64,000 nucleotides of DNA from Sphaerisporangium album. GTDB taxonomy: Bacteria; Actinomycetota; Actinomycetes; Streptosporangiales; Streptosporangiaceae. The translations under genes and the position numbers were made by a program. The DNA is taken from contig NZ_QOIL01000015.1 in NCBI RefSeq assembly GCF_003323745.1, positions 124,001 to 188,000 on the forward strand. The letters run 5' to 3'. The notes under the pieces were generated by a model. The model saw only the letters and a list, made by a program, of their open reading frames with translations, was not told the origin of the DNA and searched no databases. Of this stretch, positions 22,756 through 32,199 are shown in pieces (position 1 is the first letter of the stretch; every line of letters begins with the position of its first letter).

Positions 22756-25329
22756 ATGGCGATCGACGAGATAGCGGCGATGCGCGCGGACGCCGAGATG
22801 CTGCGCGCCGCGCTGAACGCCCATGTGTTCCCTGACGACGAGACGCTGCGCGCGGTGCGCGACCGCGTCGAGCAGCACGCGGTCGACCTGGTCAGACAGG
22901 CGGACGAGCCGATCACCATCGGTGTGGTGGGCGCGTTCTCGGTCGGGAAGTCCATGATGATCGGCACGCTCCTGGGCCGTCCCGATCTGCTCCCCACCGA
23001 GCAGCGCGCGACCACGGGCAACGTCACGGCGCTCTACCTGAAGCCCGGCGAGCCGGGTGCGCGCACCGAGTGGGACGAGCTCGTGACCGTCTCGTACATG
23101 AGCCGGCAGGAGCTCTCCGACTGCGTGCGCGACATGCTCGGCGAGCTCGTCGTGTCCGTCAAGAAGATCTTCCCCGACGCCGACGTCGCCCCGCTGTCCG
23201 AGTACGACCCGACCACGCAGGGCTGGGACCGGCTGGAGCACTGGTGCCGGGCCCAGGTGTGGGCGGGGGCGCACGGCAACATCGAGCACCGGAAGATCGC
23301 CGTGGAGCTGCTGGCCGTCCGCGACGCCCAGCTGAGCGCGCCCGACGTGCTCGGCCAGAGGGTGGTCGTGGCCGGCAAGCTCATCCGCGACGCCATCGAC
23401 CTCGGCGCCGACATGCCGGTACCCGGGCACTTCCCGCCCCGGTCGGTCCACTCGGTCACCCTGGAGGGGGTCAAACGCGACGGTGACGCCCTGCGCGCCA
23501 CTTTTCCCCTGATGAAGCGCGTGTCCTACGAGGTGCGCGTGGATCCGCGGGTGTGGCCGCTGGACGGCCTGCGCGACCGCAACGAGGTCGTGCTGCTGGA
23601 CTTCCCCGGGCTCGACTCGCGGCGCTCGGCGCTGCGGGACGAGTACCTGAGCCGCAGCGAGCTTCGCGACATCCACACCATCATCACGGTGATCGACGCG
23701 GACAACCCGTCCACCAGCGTGCCCGACCGGTTCTACGGAATGCTGCAACGGTACGGGCGCGAGGAGAAGGAGTTGCGCGACTACGTCCTGGTCGCGGGCA
23801 ACCGCTTCGACCTCGTCCCCGTGCCCGCGGCGGGCGTCCACGACCGGCTGACCTTCGCCGATCTGCGCGCGGCGTCCCAGAAGCTGACCGGCCTGTCCAA
23901 CACGGCGCTCAACCTCGTGCAGGACCAGGCCGAGCGGATCCGGCTGGTCTCCTCGCCCGTGGCGATCAGCAGGAACGGGCTGACCGGCCATTTCCCCGGC
24001 GAGGAAGGCGAGAAGGTCCAGGCCGCCGTGGCCGCCGCGCCCGAGGTCGCCGACGCGTGGCGTGAGGTCGCCGCACGGCTGACCGCCGCCGACCCGGCCG
24101 ACCCGTGGGCGGTCTCGCTGGCGGGCTTCGCCGAGGACGGCGGCATGGAGGGGCTGCGCAAGCTGATCGAGGACCACGCGCGCACGCACGGTCTCCAGAA
24201 CAAGCTGCTCACCATGCGCAGCCAGGACCGGCGCATGCGCCAGGCGCTGGTCCAGCTCGAACGGCTGCTGCTGGCCGAGGAGGCCACCGACGACGACAAC
24301 GCCTCGGCCCGCCGGGTCGTCGAAGGACTGCTCGACGACTTCCGGCTTCGCCACCAGCGGGTGGCCGAGTCGCTCAGGACGCTCCGTGACCCGGCCGGGC
24401 TGCGCGCCCCCGACGGGGCGCCTTTGCTGGAGCGGATCCGCACCTCCGCGGTCACCGAGGTCATGCGGTGGCCGGAGTGGCAGGCCATCCTCCAGCGATC
24501 CCAGGACGGATTCATCCAGAAGTCCAGACCCGTCCGGCCGGCTGAGGACGACCCCTTCGGGCTGGGCGACCTCCTCGGCCAGGGCTCCATCGGCAACGAG
24601 ACCACCGAGACCTTCTTCGACTCCTACGCCGCCGCGCTCGGGACGGCGACCGGCCTTGGACGCCGGGGCGTCGAGGAGGCGGCGCTGCGCTGGATCGAGG
24701 ATTCCTGCGCGGAGCTCGGCGACCTCAAGGAGCGGTTGCGCGACCCGGAGGTCGAAAGGCTGCTGGCGGTCGGGCTGCCCAGGCTCGGCCGGCTCTACGG
24801 TGAGGGCGATCTCGGGCAGGTGCTCGACCGGCTGGCCGACCTGTCGTGGATGGCCAAGGGCATCAAGAGGATCCTCGACGGCGAGGTGCCGGCCGAGTAC
24901 GTCACCGCGGGGTACCCCCTCCACCTGGTGCGGGCGCTGCCGTGGCACGAGAAGGTCCGCGAGGCGCCGGACGACGCCGAGCAGCAGATGGCCCGGCACC
25001 AGTTCTACGTCTTCCGGCTCCAGCGGGAGCTGTGCAACGGCCTCACCGCCGGGCTGACGGCCCAGGTCAACGCCGACGTCGACCGCCTGCACGACGGGAT
25101 GCTGAAGGTGCTCCAGAGCCTGTGGCAGCGGATCCCGGGCCCCGCCGCGCCCCGCCTGATGTTCCCGCCGGACCGTAGGCCACCGGAGGAGAAGGGCGGA
25201 CCCACGCAGGACGGCGGGACCGGGCCGGGCGGCGGGACCGGGCCGGGCGGCGGGACCGGGCCGGGCGGGGGTCCGGGAGGCGGCGGGCGTCCGCTCATCG
25301 AAGTGATCGCGGAACTGAGGAGCCGGTGA
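22756..25329 (+). CDS. Dynamin-like large GTPase
   Basis: An 857-residue P-loop GTPase. G1 is GAFSVGKS (59-66, Lys65), a Thr-rich switch I follows (EQRATTGNV), G3 is DFPG (Asp282) and the G4 position reads AGNRFD (349-352) in place of NKxD. Long helical regions (about 430-820) and a Gly-rich repeat tail (GGGTGP) complete it. The layout resembles bacterial dynamin-like and SrfC-type GTPases that act at membranes. GGGAGGGAGGG precedes ATG 22756. Its TGA overlaps the next gene's ATG at 25327-25331, implying coupled synthesis with the SrfB-like ATPase. First gene of the right-hand arm, divergent from the stator-like operon. Confidence 0.85.
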   Translation: MAIDEIAAMRADAEMLRAALNAHVFPDDETLRAVRDRVEQHAVDLVRQADEPITIGVVGAFSVGKSMMIGTLLGRPDLLPTEQRATTGNVTALYLKPGEPGARTEWDELVTVSYMSRQELSDCVRDMLGELVVSVKKIFPDADVAPLSEYDPTTQGWDRLEHWCRAQVWAGAHGNIEHRKIAVELLAVRDAQLSAPDVLGQRVVVAGKLIRDAIDLGADMPVPGHFPPRSVHSVTLEGVKRDGDALRATFPLMKRVSYEVRVDPRVWPLDGLRDRNEVVLLDFPGLDSRRSALRDEYLSRSELRDIHTIITVIDADNPSTSVPDRFYGMLQRYGREEKELRDYVLVAGNRFDLVPVPAAGVHDRLTFADLRAASQKLTGLSNTALNLVQDQAERIRLVSSPVAISRNGLTGHFPGEEGEKVQAAVAAAPEVADAWREVAARLTAADPADPWAVSLAGFAEDGGMEGLRKLIEDHARTHGLQNKLLTMRSQDRRMRQALVQLERLLLAEEATDDDNASARRVVEGLLDDFRLRHQRVAESLRTLRDPAGLRAPDGAPLLERIRTSAVTEVMRWPEWQAILQRSQDGFIQKSRPVRPAEDDPFGLGDLLGQGSIGNETTETFFDSYAAALGTATGLGRRGVEEAALRWIEDSCAELGDLKERLRDPEVERLLAVGLPRLGRLYGEGDLGQVLDRLADLSWMAKGIKRILDGEVPAEYVTAGYPLHLVRALPWHEKVREAPDDAEQQMARHQFYVFRLQRELCNGLTAGLTAQVNADVDRLHDGMLKVLQSLWQRIPGPAAPRLMFPPDRRPPEEKGGPTQDGGTGPGGGTGPGGGTGPGGGPGGGGRPLIEVIAELRSR
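25213..25266 (+). repeat. 18-bp repeat, 3 copies
   Basis: Three identical 18-bp units at 25213, 25231 and 25249 encode GGTGPG at the C-terminus of the GTPase, directly before the overlap with the next gene. Confidence 0.9.
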
Positions 25330-28300
25330 TGTTGCTGGAACTGTCCTTCGAAACGCCCGGCGAGCACGTGCAGGTCGCCGCCACCGGGGCGTTCCGCCTG
25401 TACGAGACCCACGGCTTCTACGTCCTGCCCGACGTCGTGCTGTTCACGGGGCCGGCCGTCCCGAAGGCGGAGCTGCAGGAGGCCGCCGTCGTGAAGGCGA
25501 GTGGGGCGACGCCCGACCAGCAGGGGCTCGCGGACACGATCCGCTCGGCGTGGAACGACGCCGCCGACCGGGCCGACGTGTGGGAGACCGGGCGGAGCTG
25601 GGTGTCCGGCAGGCGGGAGCTGGCCACCCGGGTCGTCGTGTCCGCCGGGCTCCCGGTGTTCGGCCCCGGCGCGTCCCCCGAGGCGGTGGTGACCTGGCGA
25701 TACGTGTACACGGACGTCACCGGCGTGTCGGCGTCCAACGACGTGCGGGTACGCCTGGTCTTCATGCCGGTCGGAGTCCAGCCACCGCCCCCGGCCCCCG
25801 AGGAGGGCGCCTCACGCCGCCACAAGCCGACCGTGCTGCGCGTGCGCGGCGAGGACGAGAAGGACTACACCGGTTTCGCCGTGGTCGACTTCGGCACCTC
25901 GTCCTCGGCGGTGGCGCTGTACGACTCGCGGTACGTCAACCAGCGGGCGATAGACGTCGGGCAGGCGGCGAAGCTGCGCGAGAAGCTGGCGGGGCTGCTG
26001 CGCGCCGCGCCGCCGTCGCCGCTTGACGCGCCCTGGCGGGACCTCCTTCGGGAACTCGTCGAGACCGTCCGGCCGCGGGCGGGGAACGCCGGGCTCGCGG
26101 ACGCCGCGGCGCTCGCCGACCGGCTGGAGGGGCGTCCCGTGTCCGGTGGCGGGGGCACCGACCCGCTGCTGGACGAGGTCTGCCTGGTGCTGGAGAAGTC
26201 GCTCGCCGCGTGCGGGACCGACCTCGCCGAATGGTTCGCGCCCCGGTTGCTGGAGTGCTTCGACCGCGCGTTCACGGTGCCGAACCTGGAGGAGCTGCAG
26301 ATCCGCGAGGTCGTCTTCGACCCCGACAAGGACCTGCGGGAGCGGCCGAGCTCGATCCGCGTCACGAACGAGAACCCGGTCGAGATCGAGCTCAGCGTGG
26401 ACGGCCAGGGCGTGCGGCGGGACCTGAAGAACTACCTGTTCGAGAGCGAGCTCCTGCCCGGCATGACCGTCGAGGACGGCCGCGAGGCCACCACCGACGA
26501 CCTGATCGCGCGCGTGTACCGCATCCTCGTCGAGGCCACGGAGAACTTCGCCCGCGACGGGGACGAGAAGCCGGTCGAACGGCTGATCAACCTGGTGGCC
26601 ACCTACCCGACCACCACCCCGCCCTCCGCCCGCCGTCACCTGCACGACCTGCTCGAAGTGTCCCTCGACCTGAAGAAGGTCGTCATCGACTTCGACGAGG
26701 GGGTGGCCGCCGGCCTGTACTTCCTGATGCGCGACTTCGGCAGCGGCCGGCTGGAGTTCGGCGCCGAGGCGATCCGCGCCCGCGCCCGCCTGGTGTCCGA
26801 GGATCCGCCCACCTGGCGGCAGAACATGCTGCTCGTCGACATCGGGGCCGGCACGACCGACATCGCGCTGATCGGCCTCACCCTCCAGGACATCACGCCC
26901 GAGCACCCCGACAGCCTCGTCCGGGGACGGCTCTACATTCTGCGCCCGGAGGTGTTGAACTCCACCGGCCACGCCCAGCTCGGCGGGAACTACCTGACGC
27001 TGCGGGTCTTCTACTGGATCAAGGCGGCGCTGCTGGACTCGCTGCTGTCGGGTCCCGGCGACGAGCAGACGCGGCGGCGGCTCGCCGACCGCGTCTTCGG
27101 CAGACTCCGCGGCAAGGGCACGGACCAGGAGCAGCCGCGGGTGCCGCTGGCGCCGCTGGTCGTCGGCTCGGACGCGGAGGACCCGGTCCCGGAGGAGATC
27201 GGCAACGCCCTGACCGCGGGCCTGCCCACAAGCTGGCACCGCCGTCAGGAGGGGTGGCAGAAGGCGCAGGACGCCTTCCAGCTCCTGTGGAACCTCGCCG
27301 AGAGCGCCAAGATCAAGATGAGCGGGACCGAGGACGAAGGCATCGACCTCGGCCACACGGCCCTGCAGGACCTTCTGCTCGCCGTCGACGCGCAGAAGGT
27401 CTCCGGCCTGCCCAAGCTGAGCGACCTCCTGCCGAAGACGGACCTGCGGCTGTCCCGCGCGGACTTCGAGACACTGCTCCGTCCGGCGTTGCAGGAGGCG
27501 GCGGAGCTGGCCGCGTGGCTGGTGCGCACCACGTCGACCGACTCGGAGGACGCCGCGCTCGACCGCGTCATGCTGTCCGGCAAGACCAGCAAGATGCCGC
27601 TGCTGTCCCGGGTCGTCACCGATGTGCTCGCGCACGGCGAGGAACGACTGCCGTGGAACCCGTCCGAACTCGCCGTCGAGTCCGAGCGGGCCAAGCAGGC
27701 GGCGTCGCTCGGAGCCTGCTGGGCGCAGGCGATCCGCGAGCGCGGCACCGGCGGCGGCGAGTCGGAGCTGGACCGGGGACGGACGTGGGTCAACATCGAC
27801 GTCGAGAACCTTTTCCACAGCCTGCCGTGCGGGTTCCAGCTCAAGCTCACCGCCAGGCAGAGCAAGACGCTGCTGTGGCCCGGCACGAAGATGATCGAGG
27901 TGGACGACAGGGGCACGCTGGCGGCCAGGGCCGCCCAGTGGCAGCCGATGATCCCCAACTTCGAGATCCATCGCCCCACCGGCTGGGGGAGGACCATCCA
28001 GTGGGGGGTCTTCCGCACCTACAACTACCAGGACCGGGGCGGCTACCGCCCGGACAGGACCATCTTCGAGCCGAGCTCGGACGGCACCCGTCCCGCGCTG
28101 GTGCGGGCGCAGCTCGAAGTCGACCAGTCTCTCACCCCGTACCTGCACCTGAGCCACGGACCGGCCCACTACCACGTCGGGATGGTCCCGAACCAGGTCA
28201 TCGAGCTGCGCGAGGCGCTCGGCGCGTCCTTCTGGAGCACCGAGGAACGGCGGCTGCGCGAGCTGCCCGCGACGGTCTGCGTCGTGGCCGCGGACGCCGA

Positions 28301-28733
28301 CGGATCCGACGGCGCGGTCGAGCTGTTCCCCCAGTGGCGGCCCGCCGCCGGCGACGAGGCGACCGGCTACTTCACCCGGTTCTTCCACGACGAGCCGCAC
28401 CTGGAGAGCCCGGCCGTCCCCGGGGTGATCTCCGCGCCGCTGCCGGCCCCCTCCTCCGAGGGGGACTATCGCTTCTTCCTGCGCAGGCCCGACGGGAAAG
28501 AGGAGGAGCTGGACACGCTGCACGTCATCGGCCGGCGGGGGCCCGTCGCGCGGTACGTGGCGACCCTGGACGTGCGGGGACGGCTGCGCCTGCACCGGGG
28601 CGAGCCCCGCTACTGGGAGGCAGGGTCCGTGCGTGACGTCGAGCGGACGCCCGGATCGGTCCTGCGCGTCCCCATGGAGCCTGGCGAGCCCGAGCTGAGG
28701 CCCGAGCGCAACCCGTTCAACGGAAGGCACTGA
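25329..28733 (+). CDS. SrfB-like actin/Hsp70-fold ATPase
   Basis: A 1134-residue protein from ATG 25329 (GTG 25326 is one codon earlier). The actin/Hsp70 nucleotide-binding motifs are present in order: phosphate-1 VVDFGTSSSAVALYD (from residue 185), phosphate-2 LLVDIGAGTTDIALIG (Asp504) and the adenosine motif MLSGKTSKMPLLSRVV (from 748). The last, and the long insertions, resemble Salmonella SrfB, known for the LSGRPSRLP version. N- and C-terminal beta-rich extensions (1-150, 830-1134) are unassigned. SrfB usually sits with SrfC, a P-loop GTPase, and here too a large GTPase gene overlaps its start. It probably acts as an ATP-driven assembly or remodelling partner; activity unproven. Confidence 0.8.
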   Translation: MLLELSFETPGEHVQVAATGAFRLYETHGFYVLPDVVLFTGPAVPKAELQEAAVVKASGATPDQQGLADTIRSAWNDAADRADVWETGRSWVSGRRELATRVVVSAGLPVFGPGASPEAVVTWRYVYTDVTGVSASNDVRVRLVFMPVGVQPPPPAPEEGASRRHKPTVLRVRGEDEKDYTGFAVVDFGTSSSAVALYDSRYVNQRAIDVGQAAKLREKLAGLLRAAPPSPLDAPWRDLLRELVETVRPRAGNAGLADAAALADRLEGRPVSGGGGTDPLLDEVCLVLEKSLAACGTDLAEWFAPRLLECFDRAFTVPNLEELQIREVVFDPDKDLRERPSSIRVTNENPVEIELSVDGQGVRRDLKNYLFESELLPGMTVEDGREATTDDLIARVYRILVEATENFARDGDEKPVERLINLVATYPTTTPPSARRHLHDLLEVSLDLKKVVIDFDEGVAAGLYFLMRDFGSGRLEFGAEAIRARARLVSEDPPTWRQNMLLVDIGAGTTDIALIGLTLQDITPEHPDSLVRGRLYILRPEVLNSTGHAQLGGNYLTLRVFYWIKAALLDSLLSGPGDEQTRRRLADRVFGRLRGKGTDQEQPRVPLAPLVVGSDAEDPVPEEIGNALTAGLPTSWHRRQEGWQKAQDAFQLLWNLAESAKIKMSGTEDEGIDLGHTALQDLLLAVDAQKVSGLPKLSDLLPKTDLRLSRADFETLLRPALQEAAELAAWLVRTTSTDSEDAALDRVMLSGKTSKMPLLSRVVTDVLAHGEERLPWNPSELAVESERAKQAASLGACWAQAIRERGTGGGESELDRGRTWVNIDVENLFHSLPCGFQLKLTARQSKTLLWPGTKMIEVDDRGTLAARAAQWQPMIPNFEIHRPTGWGRTIQWGVFRTYNYQDRGGYRPDRTIFEPSSDGTRPALVRAQLEVDQSLTPYLHLSHGPAHYHVGMVPNQVIELREALGASFWSTEERRLRELPATVCVVAADADGSDGAVELFPQWRPAAGDEATGYFTRFFHDEPHLESPAVPGVISAPLPAPSSEGDYRFFLRRPDGKEEELDTLHVIGRRGPVARYVATLDVRGRLRLHRGEPRYWEAGSVRDVERTPGSVLRVPMEPGEPELRPERNPFNGRH

Positions 28734-28739
28734 TCCGCC

Positions 28740-30299
28740 ATGACCACGCCGAGCGCCGCCGGCCCCGAACGACTCGGCCCGGCGATGATCGAGATCCTCA
28801 CCCGGCTTCCCGAGGGGCGGGCCCGTCCCGTCCGGGCGAAGCTCCGTGAGCTGTACGACACCCTCCACGACGGCTTGAAGTCGGCCCTCGACGTCGAGGC
28901 GCCCGACGGGTGGGAACAGGAGTACCTGCTGGTACGGGCGGCGGAGGAGGCACTGGAAACCGTGCTCTACACGGCCCGTACAGGAGGCGCGCCCCCGCTC
29001 CTGAACCCGTCGCCGTCCCCGGCACCGACCGTCGCCCTGGCTCCGCAGGAGGGCCACGCCCACGATTCGCTCCTGACCCCCACCGAAGAAGCAGGCAACA
29101 CGGGCGACGACGGCAACGCGGGCAACGCAACCGACGTAGCCGACAGGACCGACGCGACCGACGCCGTCACAGCCGGACCCATGGCGCCCGTCCCGAACGC
29201 GTCCGCGGACGAACCCGCGGCCGCGACGACCCCGGCGAAGGACAGCGTGCGTGAAAGCACCCTGGTGGCCGCAGATGTCACTGAAGACATCCCGGTTCCC
29301 GGCGGCGAGGAGACGTCCGCGGAGGCCCGGCCCCCCGCGCCTCGGCCGAGCCGGGCGGAAGTCGTGGCGGGCGCGCTACGGCAGCTCTGTCGTGAACTGG
29401 CCGACGACCCGGAGACCAGGGACTACGCCGTCGCCTACGAGCTGGACCACCTGACGGGCTCTCCTGATGAGTGGTCGGCGGCCGTACGGCGACGGACGTC
29501 CCTGTTGTTCCTGCGCCTGGCCCCGGCCGCGGAGGAGACGTGGAGGAAGCGCGCGGCCGAGCTGGTCTCCCGGGCCCTCCGCGACAACGGTCACCCCGAG
29601 GACGTCGACGAGGGCGATCTCGAATCGGCGAGCGGCCCGGAGGGCCGGTCCGACTCCGGGCCGCCGCAGGTCCTCGACCCGGACGTGATCACGGAGCTCC
29701 TCGGCTCGGACCCCCGGCGCGGCGAACCGTGGAGGCGGCTGGCGGAGCTGGCCGCCTCGGTGATCTGGCTGGCCGAGCACGACCCGGCGACATGGATGGG
29801 CTTCTCCGCCCTCGCGCCGGACAAGAATCTGCGCCCGGCGGCCGGCGAGGTCACGTCGTACCGCTCGGCCATGGGCAGCCGCTTCGACAATCTCCTGGCG
29901 GCGGATCCCGGCAGCGTCGAGGAATTCGCCCGGCTGGCCGAAACCGACGAGGCGATCCGGGGCCTCGTGCCGATCCCTCTGCCGCAACAGAACAGCTGGT
30001 GGGACCGGCAGGTGAGGTTACTGCGGACGATCAACGACGAGCACTCTGAGGGACGGCATGCGATCGTCATCGCCCCTGGAAGCGCTCCGTTCAAGGAGCT
30101 GTGGAAGGCCGGGCGGGTGAGCGACGACTCCATCGCGCTCACCGGGGAGGGGTACCGCGATCTGCTGCGCTGTGACAAGGGGAGCGTGGTGTGGACTCTG
30201 CGCGTGGGGTACGGACCGGACAAGCTCTGCCGGGTCGCCTATGTCCCCAGCGCGTCACCGATACCCTCCTCGTCCCGGCGCACTCCGCCGCCGACGTGA
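28740..30299 (+). CDS. Unknown protein, third gene of the GTPase/SrfB-like operon
   Basis: A 519-residue protein that I do not recognise. A helical N-terminal domain (1-80, ARPVRAKLRELYDTLHDGL) is joined by an acidic Ala/Thr/Asp linker (about 85-200) to a helical C-terminal domain (about 205-490) rich in Trp and Leu (EPWRRLAELAASVIWLAEHD, then NSWWDRQVRLLRTIN). No signal peptide or TM. It starts 6 bases after the SrfB-like stop, and its own TGA overlaps the next gene as GTGA, so it belongs to the operon. SrfABC loci have a third component, but I see no evidence that this is SrfA. Confidence 0.8.
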   Translation: MTTPSAAGPERLGPAMIEILTRLPEGRARPVRAKLRELYDTLHDGLKSALDVEAPDGWEQEYLLVRAAEEALETVLYTARTGGAPPLLNPSPSPAPTVALAPQEGHAHDSLLTPTEEAGNTGDDGNAGNATDVADRTDATDAVTAGPMAPVPNASADEPAAATTPAKDSVRESTLVAADVTEDIPVPGGEETSAEARPPAPRPSRAEVVAGALRQLCRELADDPETRDYAVAYELDHLTGSPDEWSAAVRRRTSLLFLRLAPAAEETWRKRAAELVSRALRDNGHPEDVDEGDLESASGPEGRSDSGPPQVLDPDVITELLGSDPRRGEPWRRLAELAASVIWLAEHDPATWMGFSALAPDKNLRPAAGEVTSYRSAMGSRFDNLLAADPGSVEEFARLAETDEAIRGLVPIPLPQQNSWWDRQVRLLRTINDEHSEGRHAIVIAPGSAPFKELWKAGRVSDDSIALTGEGYRDLLRCDKGSVVWTLRVGYGPDKLCRVAYVPSASPIPSSSRRTPPPT

Positions 30300-31342
30300 G
30301 CGCGGTGCCGGACCGCTGGCCACGGCTCGCGTCGCTGCTCGCGAGGATGCCCGCGACGGTCACCGGAGGACTGCTGCCGCAGTGCCTGCTGGACGACCTC
30401 ACCACCATCACGACCGGCGCGCTGTCGAGAGGCGAGTACGAACTGCGCGTCCTCGCCGTGTCGGCCGTGAGCACCGCGACCGGCACGACGGCCGAAGCCC
30501 TGCGCACGACGCTCGCCGGAACCCCCATGGAACCGCCGCTCGCCCTCACGGTCGCGCCGGTCTGCGATCCGTACGACGGCACCCCTGCCGGGTCGACGGC
30601 GGCCATGACGCTGCGCACCGCGCTGACCGGCGCGCATGCGGCGCTCGTGGTCGTCGACTACGGGGACATCTACGGGCACACGTCCGGGCACACGTCCGCA
30701 GACACGTCCGGGCACCGCTCTGGGTACGTCTCCGGGAACACCGCGCCGGACGGCGCGCCCGAGCGCCTCCACCAGGCCGCCGCCTGGTTCTCCGTCGCCC
30801 TCGAACACACCGGTCCCGACCGGACGACACTCGTCGTCGACGGCCTCGGACGCGCGCGGTCCGAACCCGTCGTGGCCGCCGCCTGGGCGCGGCAGCGGGC
30901 CCGCGCCACGCTGCGCCTGCCCCTGTCCTGGCCCGACGAGGCGATCGTCCCCGTCGACTCGGCGCTCGCCGTCGAGGCCGCGCGGCGCGACGGCAGATGG
31001 GCGGACGAGGACCGGCGGGCGTCCGGCATGCCCGGCCTGCTGGACCGGATCACCGGCCCGCTCGCGGCCGATCCCGCCGCCGTCTACACGTCCACGGCCG
31101 TCGAGCGGTTCCACGCCGCCTGTGCGCGGGTGAGCCGGCGATGTACGGAAATCCTCGCCCTCGACGTCTCCACCGCACCCGCGCGCCCCGGCGTGCGCGC
31201 CGGAGGAGCCGCGCAGCGCCGGGCACGGCTCGCCGCGATGGCGGCCGCCCCCCTGGCCGCCGAGGTCGCCCGCACCGACATCACCGGACGGCGCCCTCCG
31301 GGCCGCGCAGGGGCGGCTGCCCGGACAGCACCTTGCCCATGA
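30296..31342 (+). CDS. Unknown protein, last gene of the GTPase/SrfB-like operon
   Basis: A 348-residue protein without a recognisable domain. GTG 30296 is chosen because it overlaps the preceding TGA (30297-30299) exactly; longer upstream extensions would lie inside the previous gene. Residues about 80-210 show alternating hydrophobic strands and helices (ALTVAPVCDPYDG, AALVVVDYGDIYG), suggesting an alpha/beta fold. A Thr/Ser/His-rich loop with GHTSGHTSADTSGH interrupts it near 126-140. The C-terminal 100 residues are Arg/Ala-rich. No TM or signal peptide. Being strictly coupled to the 519-residue gene, it is likely part of the same complex. Confidence 0.72.
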   Translation: MSAVPDRWPRLASLLARMPATVTGGLLPQCLLDDLTTITTGALSRGEYELRVLAVSAVSTATGTTAEALRTTLAGTPMEPPLALTVAPVCDPYDGTPAGSTAAMTLRTALTGAHAALVVVDYGDIYGHTSGHTSADTSGHRSGYVSGNTAPDGAPERLHQAAAWFSVALEHTGPDRTTLVVDGLGRARSEPVVAAAWARQRARATLRLPLSWPDEAIVPVDSALAVEAARRDGRWADEDRRASGMPGLLDRITGPLAADPAAVYTSTAVERFHAACARVSRRCTEILALDVSTAPARPGVRAGGAAQRRARLAAMAAAPLAAEVARTDITGRRPPGRAGAAARTAPCP

Positions 31343-31452
31343 CGGAGAGCGCGGACCCGCAGATCAGCACCCGGGCGTTGCTGGTGCCGCCGTGCGTACG
31401 GCCACGCAGGTCGATCTCTGTTTCAGGATGGACGGCATCGCGGGGTTCGCCC

Positions 31453-32199
31453 TCAGGATCGGGGGAGGACGTCGGGTTCGGCGAAGGTCATGGCGGTGTG
31501 GGTGATCGTCGTGGTCAGGATGGCGTGTTTGGGGAGGCCCAGCTCGCTGAGTTCCTTGGCGATGGGGTGGTTGCCGAGCCTGATCAGCGCGCCGCCCGGG
31601 CGGGTGCGGACGCTCTGGGGGCGGGTCGTCCAGCGGATGCGGCGGGTCGTGCCGTCCAGGTGCGTGTACGCGTCCAGGCGGGCGGAGCCGGGAGGGACGG
31701 GCATTCCGGGGCGGATCAGCAGGTCGAGGATGAGACGTCCGTCCTTGCGGAGGATGCACCGCTTGTACGGCGAGGACATGCGCAGGTCGATCTCGGCGAG
31801 CTCCTTGGGAAAGCCCCAGATCGAGCGGCCCGCCTCCATCGTGAAGCGCTGGTCCACGGGCAGCCAGTGGACGAACGCGCCCGTGCCCTGCCTGCGCAGC
31901 TCGCGCATGCCGTACAGGGCGTTGCGGGCGGCGGACGTCCGCTGCGCGTCCGCGGGGCGGACCATGAAGCCCACGCCGAACTCGTTGTACGCGCCGAGAT
32001 CGCCGTCGTCGTAGCGGATGAACCCGAGCACGCACAGGGCCTTGCCCGGGAGGGCTTCGGTGACGTCCAGGTCGGGAGAGTAGGCGAGCACGGCCCGGGC
32101 GGCGTCGGCCCGGACGGTGTAGATCGCCGCGCAGGCCGTGGCGTCCGCGACCTTCACCGGCAGGGTGACCTCACGCCCCTGGACGAGATGGCTAGCCAT
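31453..32199 (-). CDS. Acetoacetate decarboxylase-family protein
   Basis: A 248-residue protein starting at ATG 32199 (MASHLVQGREVTLPVKVADA). The family core is clear: LGFIRYDDGDLGAYNEFGVGF and SIWGFPKELAEIDL, where the FPK Lys is the candidate Schiff-base residue. Members decarboxylate or cyclise beta-keto acids, often in secondary metabolism, and many actinomycete paralogues are of unknown substrate. No strong Shine-Dalgarno is visible. It faces the conflict-type operon convergently, 110 bases from its end, and is not obviously linked to the MFS gene to the right, which is on the same strand but over 350 bases upstream. Confidence 0.85.
   Translation of the reverse strand: MASHLVQGREVTLPVKVADATACAAIYTVRADAARAVLAYSPDLDVTEALPGKALCVLGFIRYDDGDLGAYNEFGVGFMVRPADAQRTSAARNALYGMRELRRQGTGAFVHWLPVDQRFTMEAGRSIWGFPKELAEIDLRMSSPYKRCILRKDGRLILDLLIRPGMPVPPGSARLDAYTHLDGTTRRIRWTTRPQSVRTRPGGALIRLGNHPIAKELSELGLPKHAILTTTITHTAMTFAEPDVLPRS

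Noticed and set aside
25812-29063. 1083-codon minus-strand frame
   Set aside because: Shadow of the SrfB-like gene; that gene's three nucleotide-binding motifs show which strand is coding.
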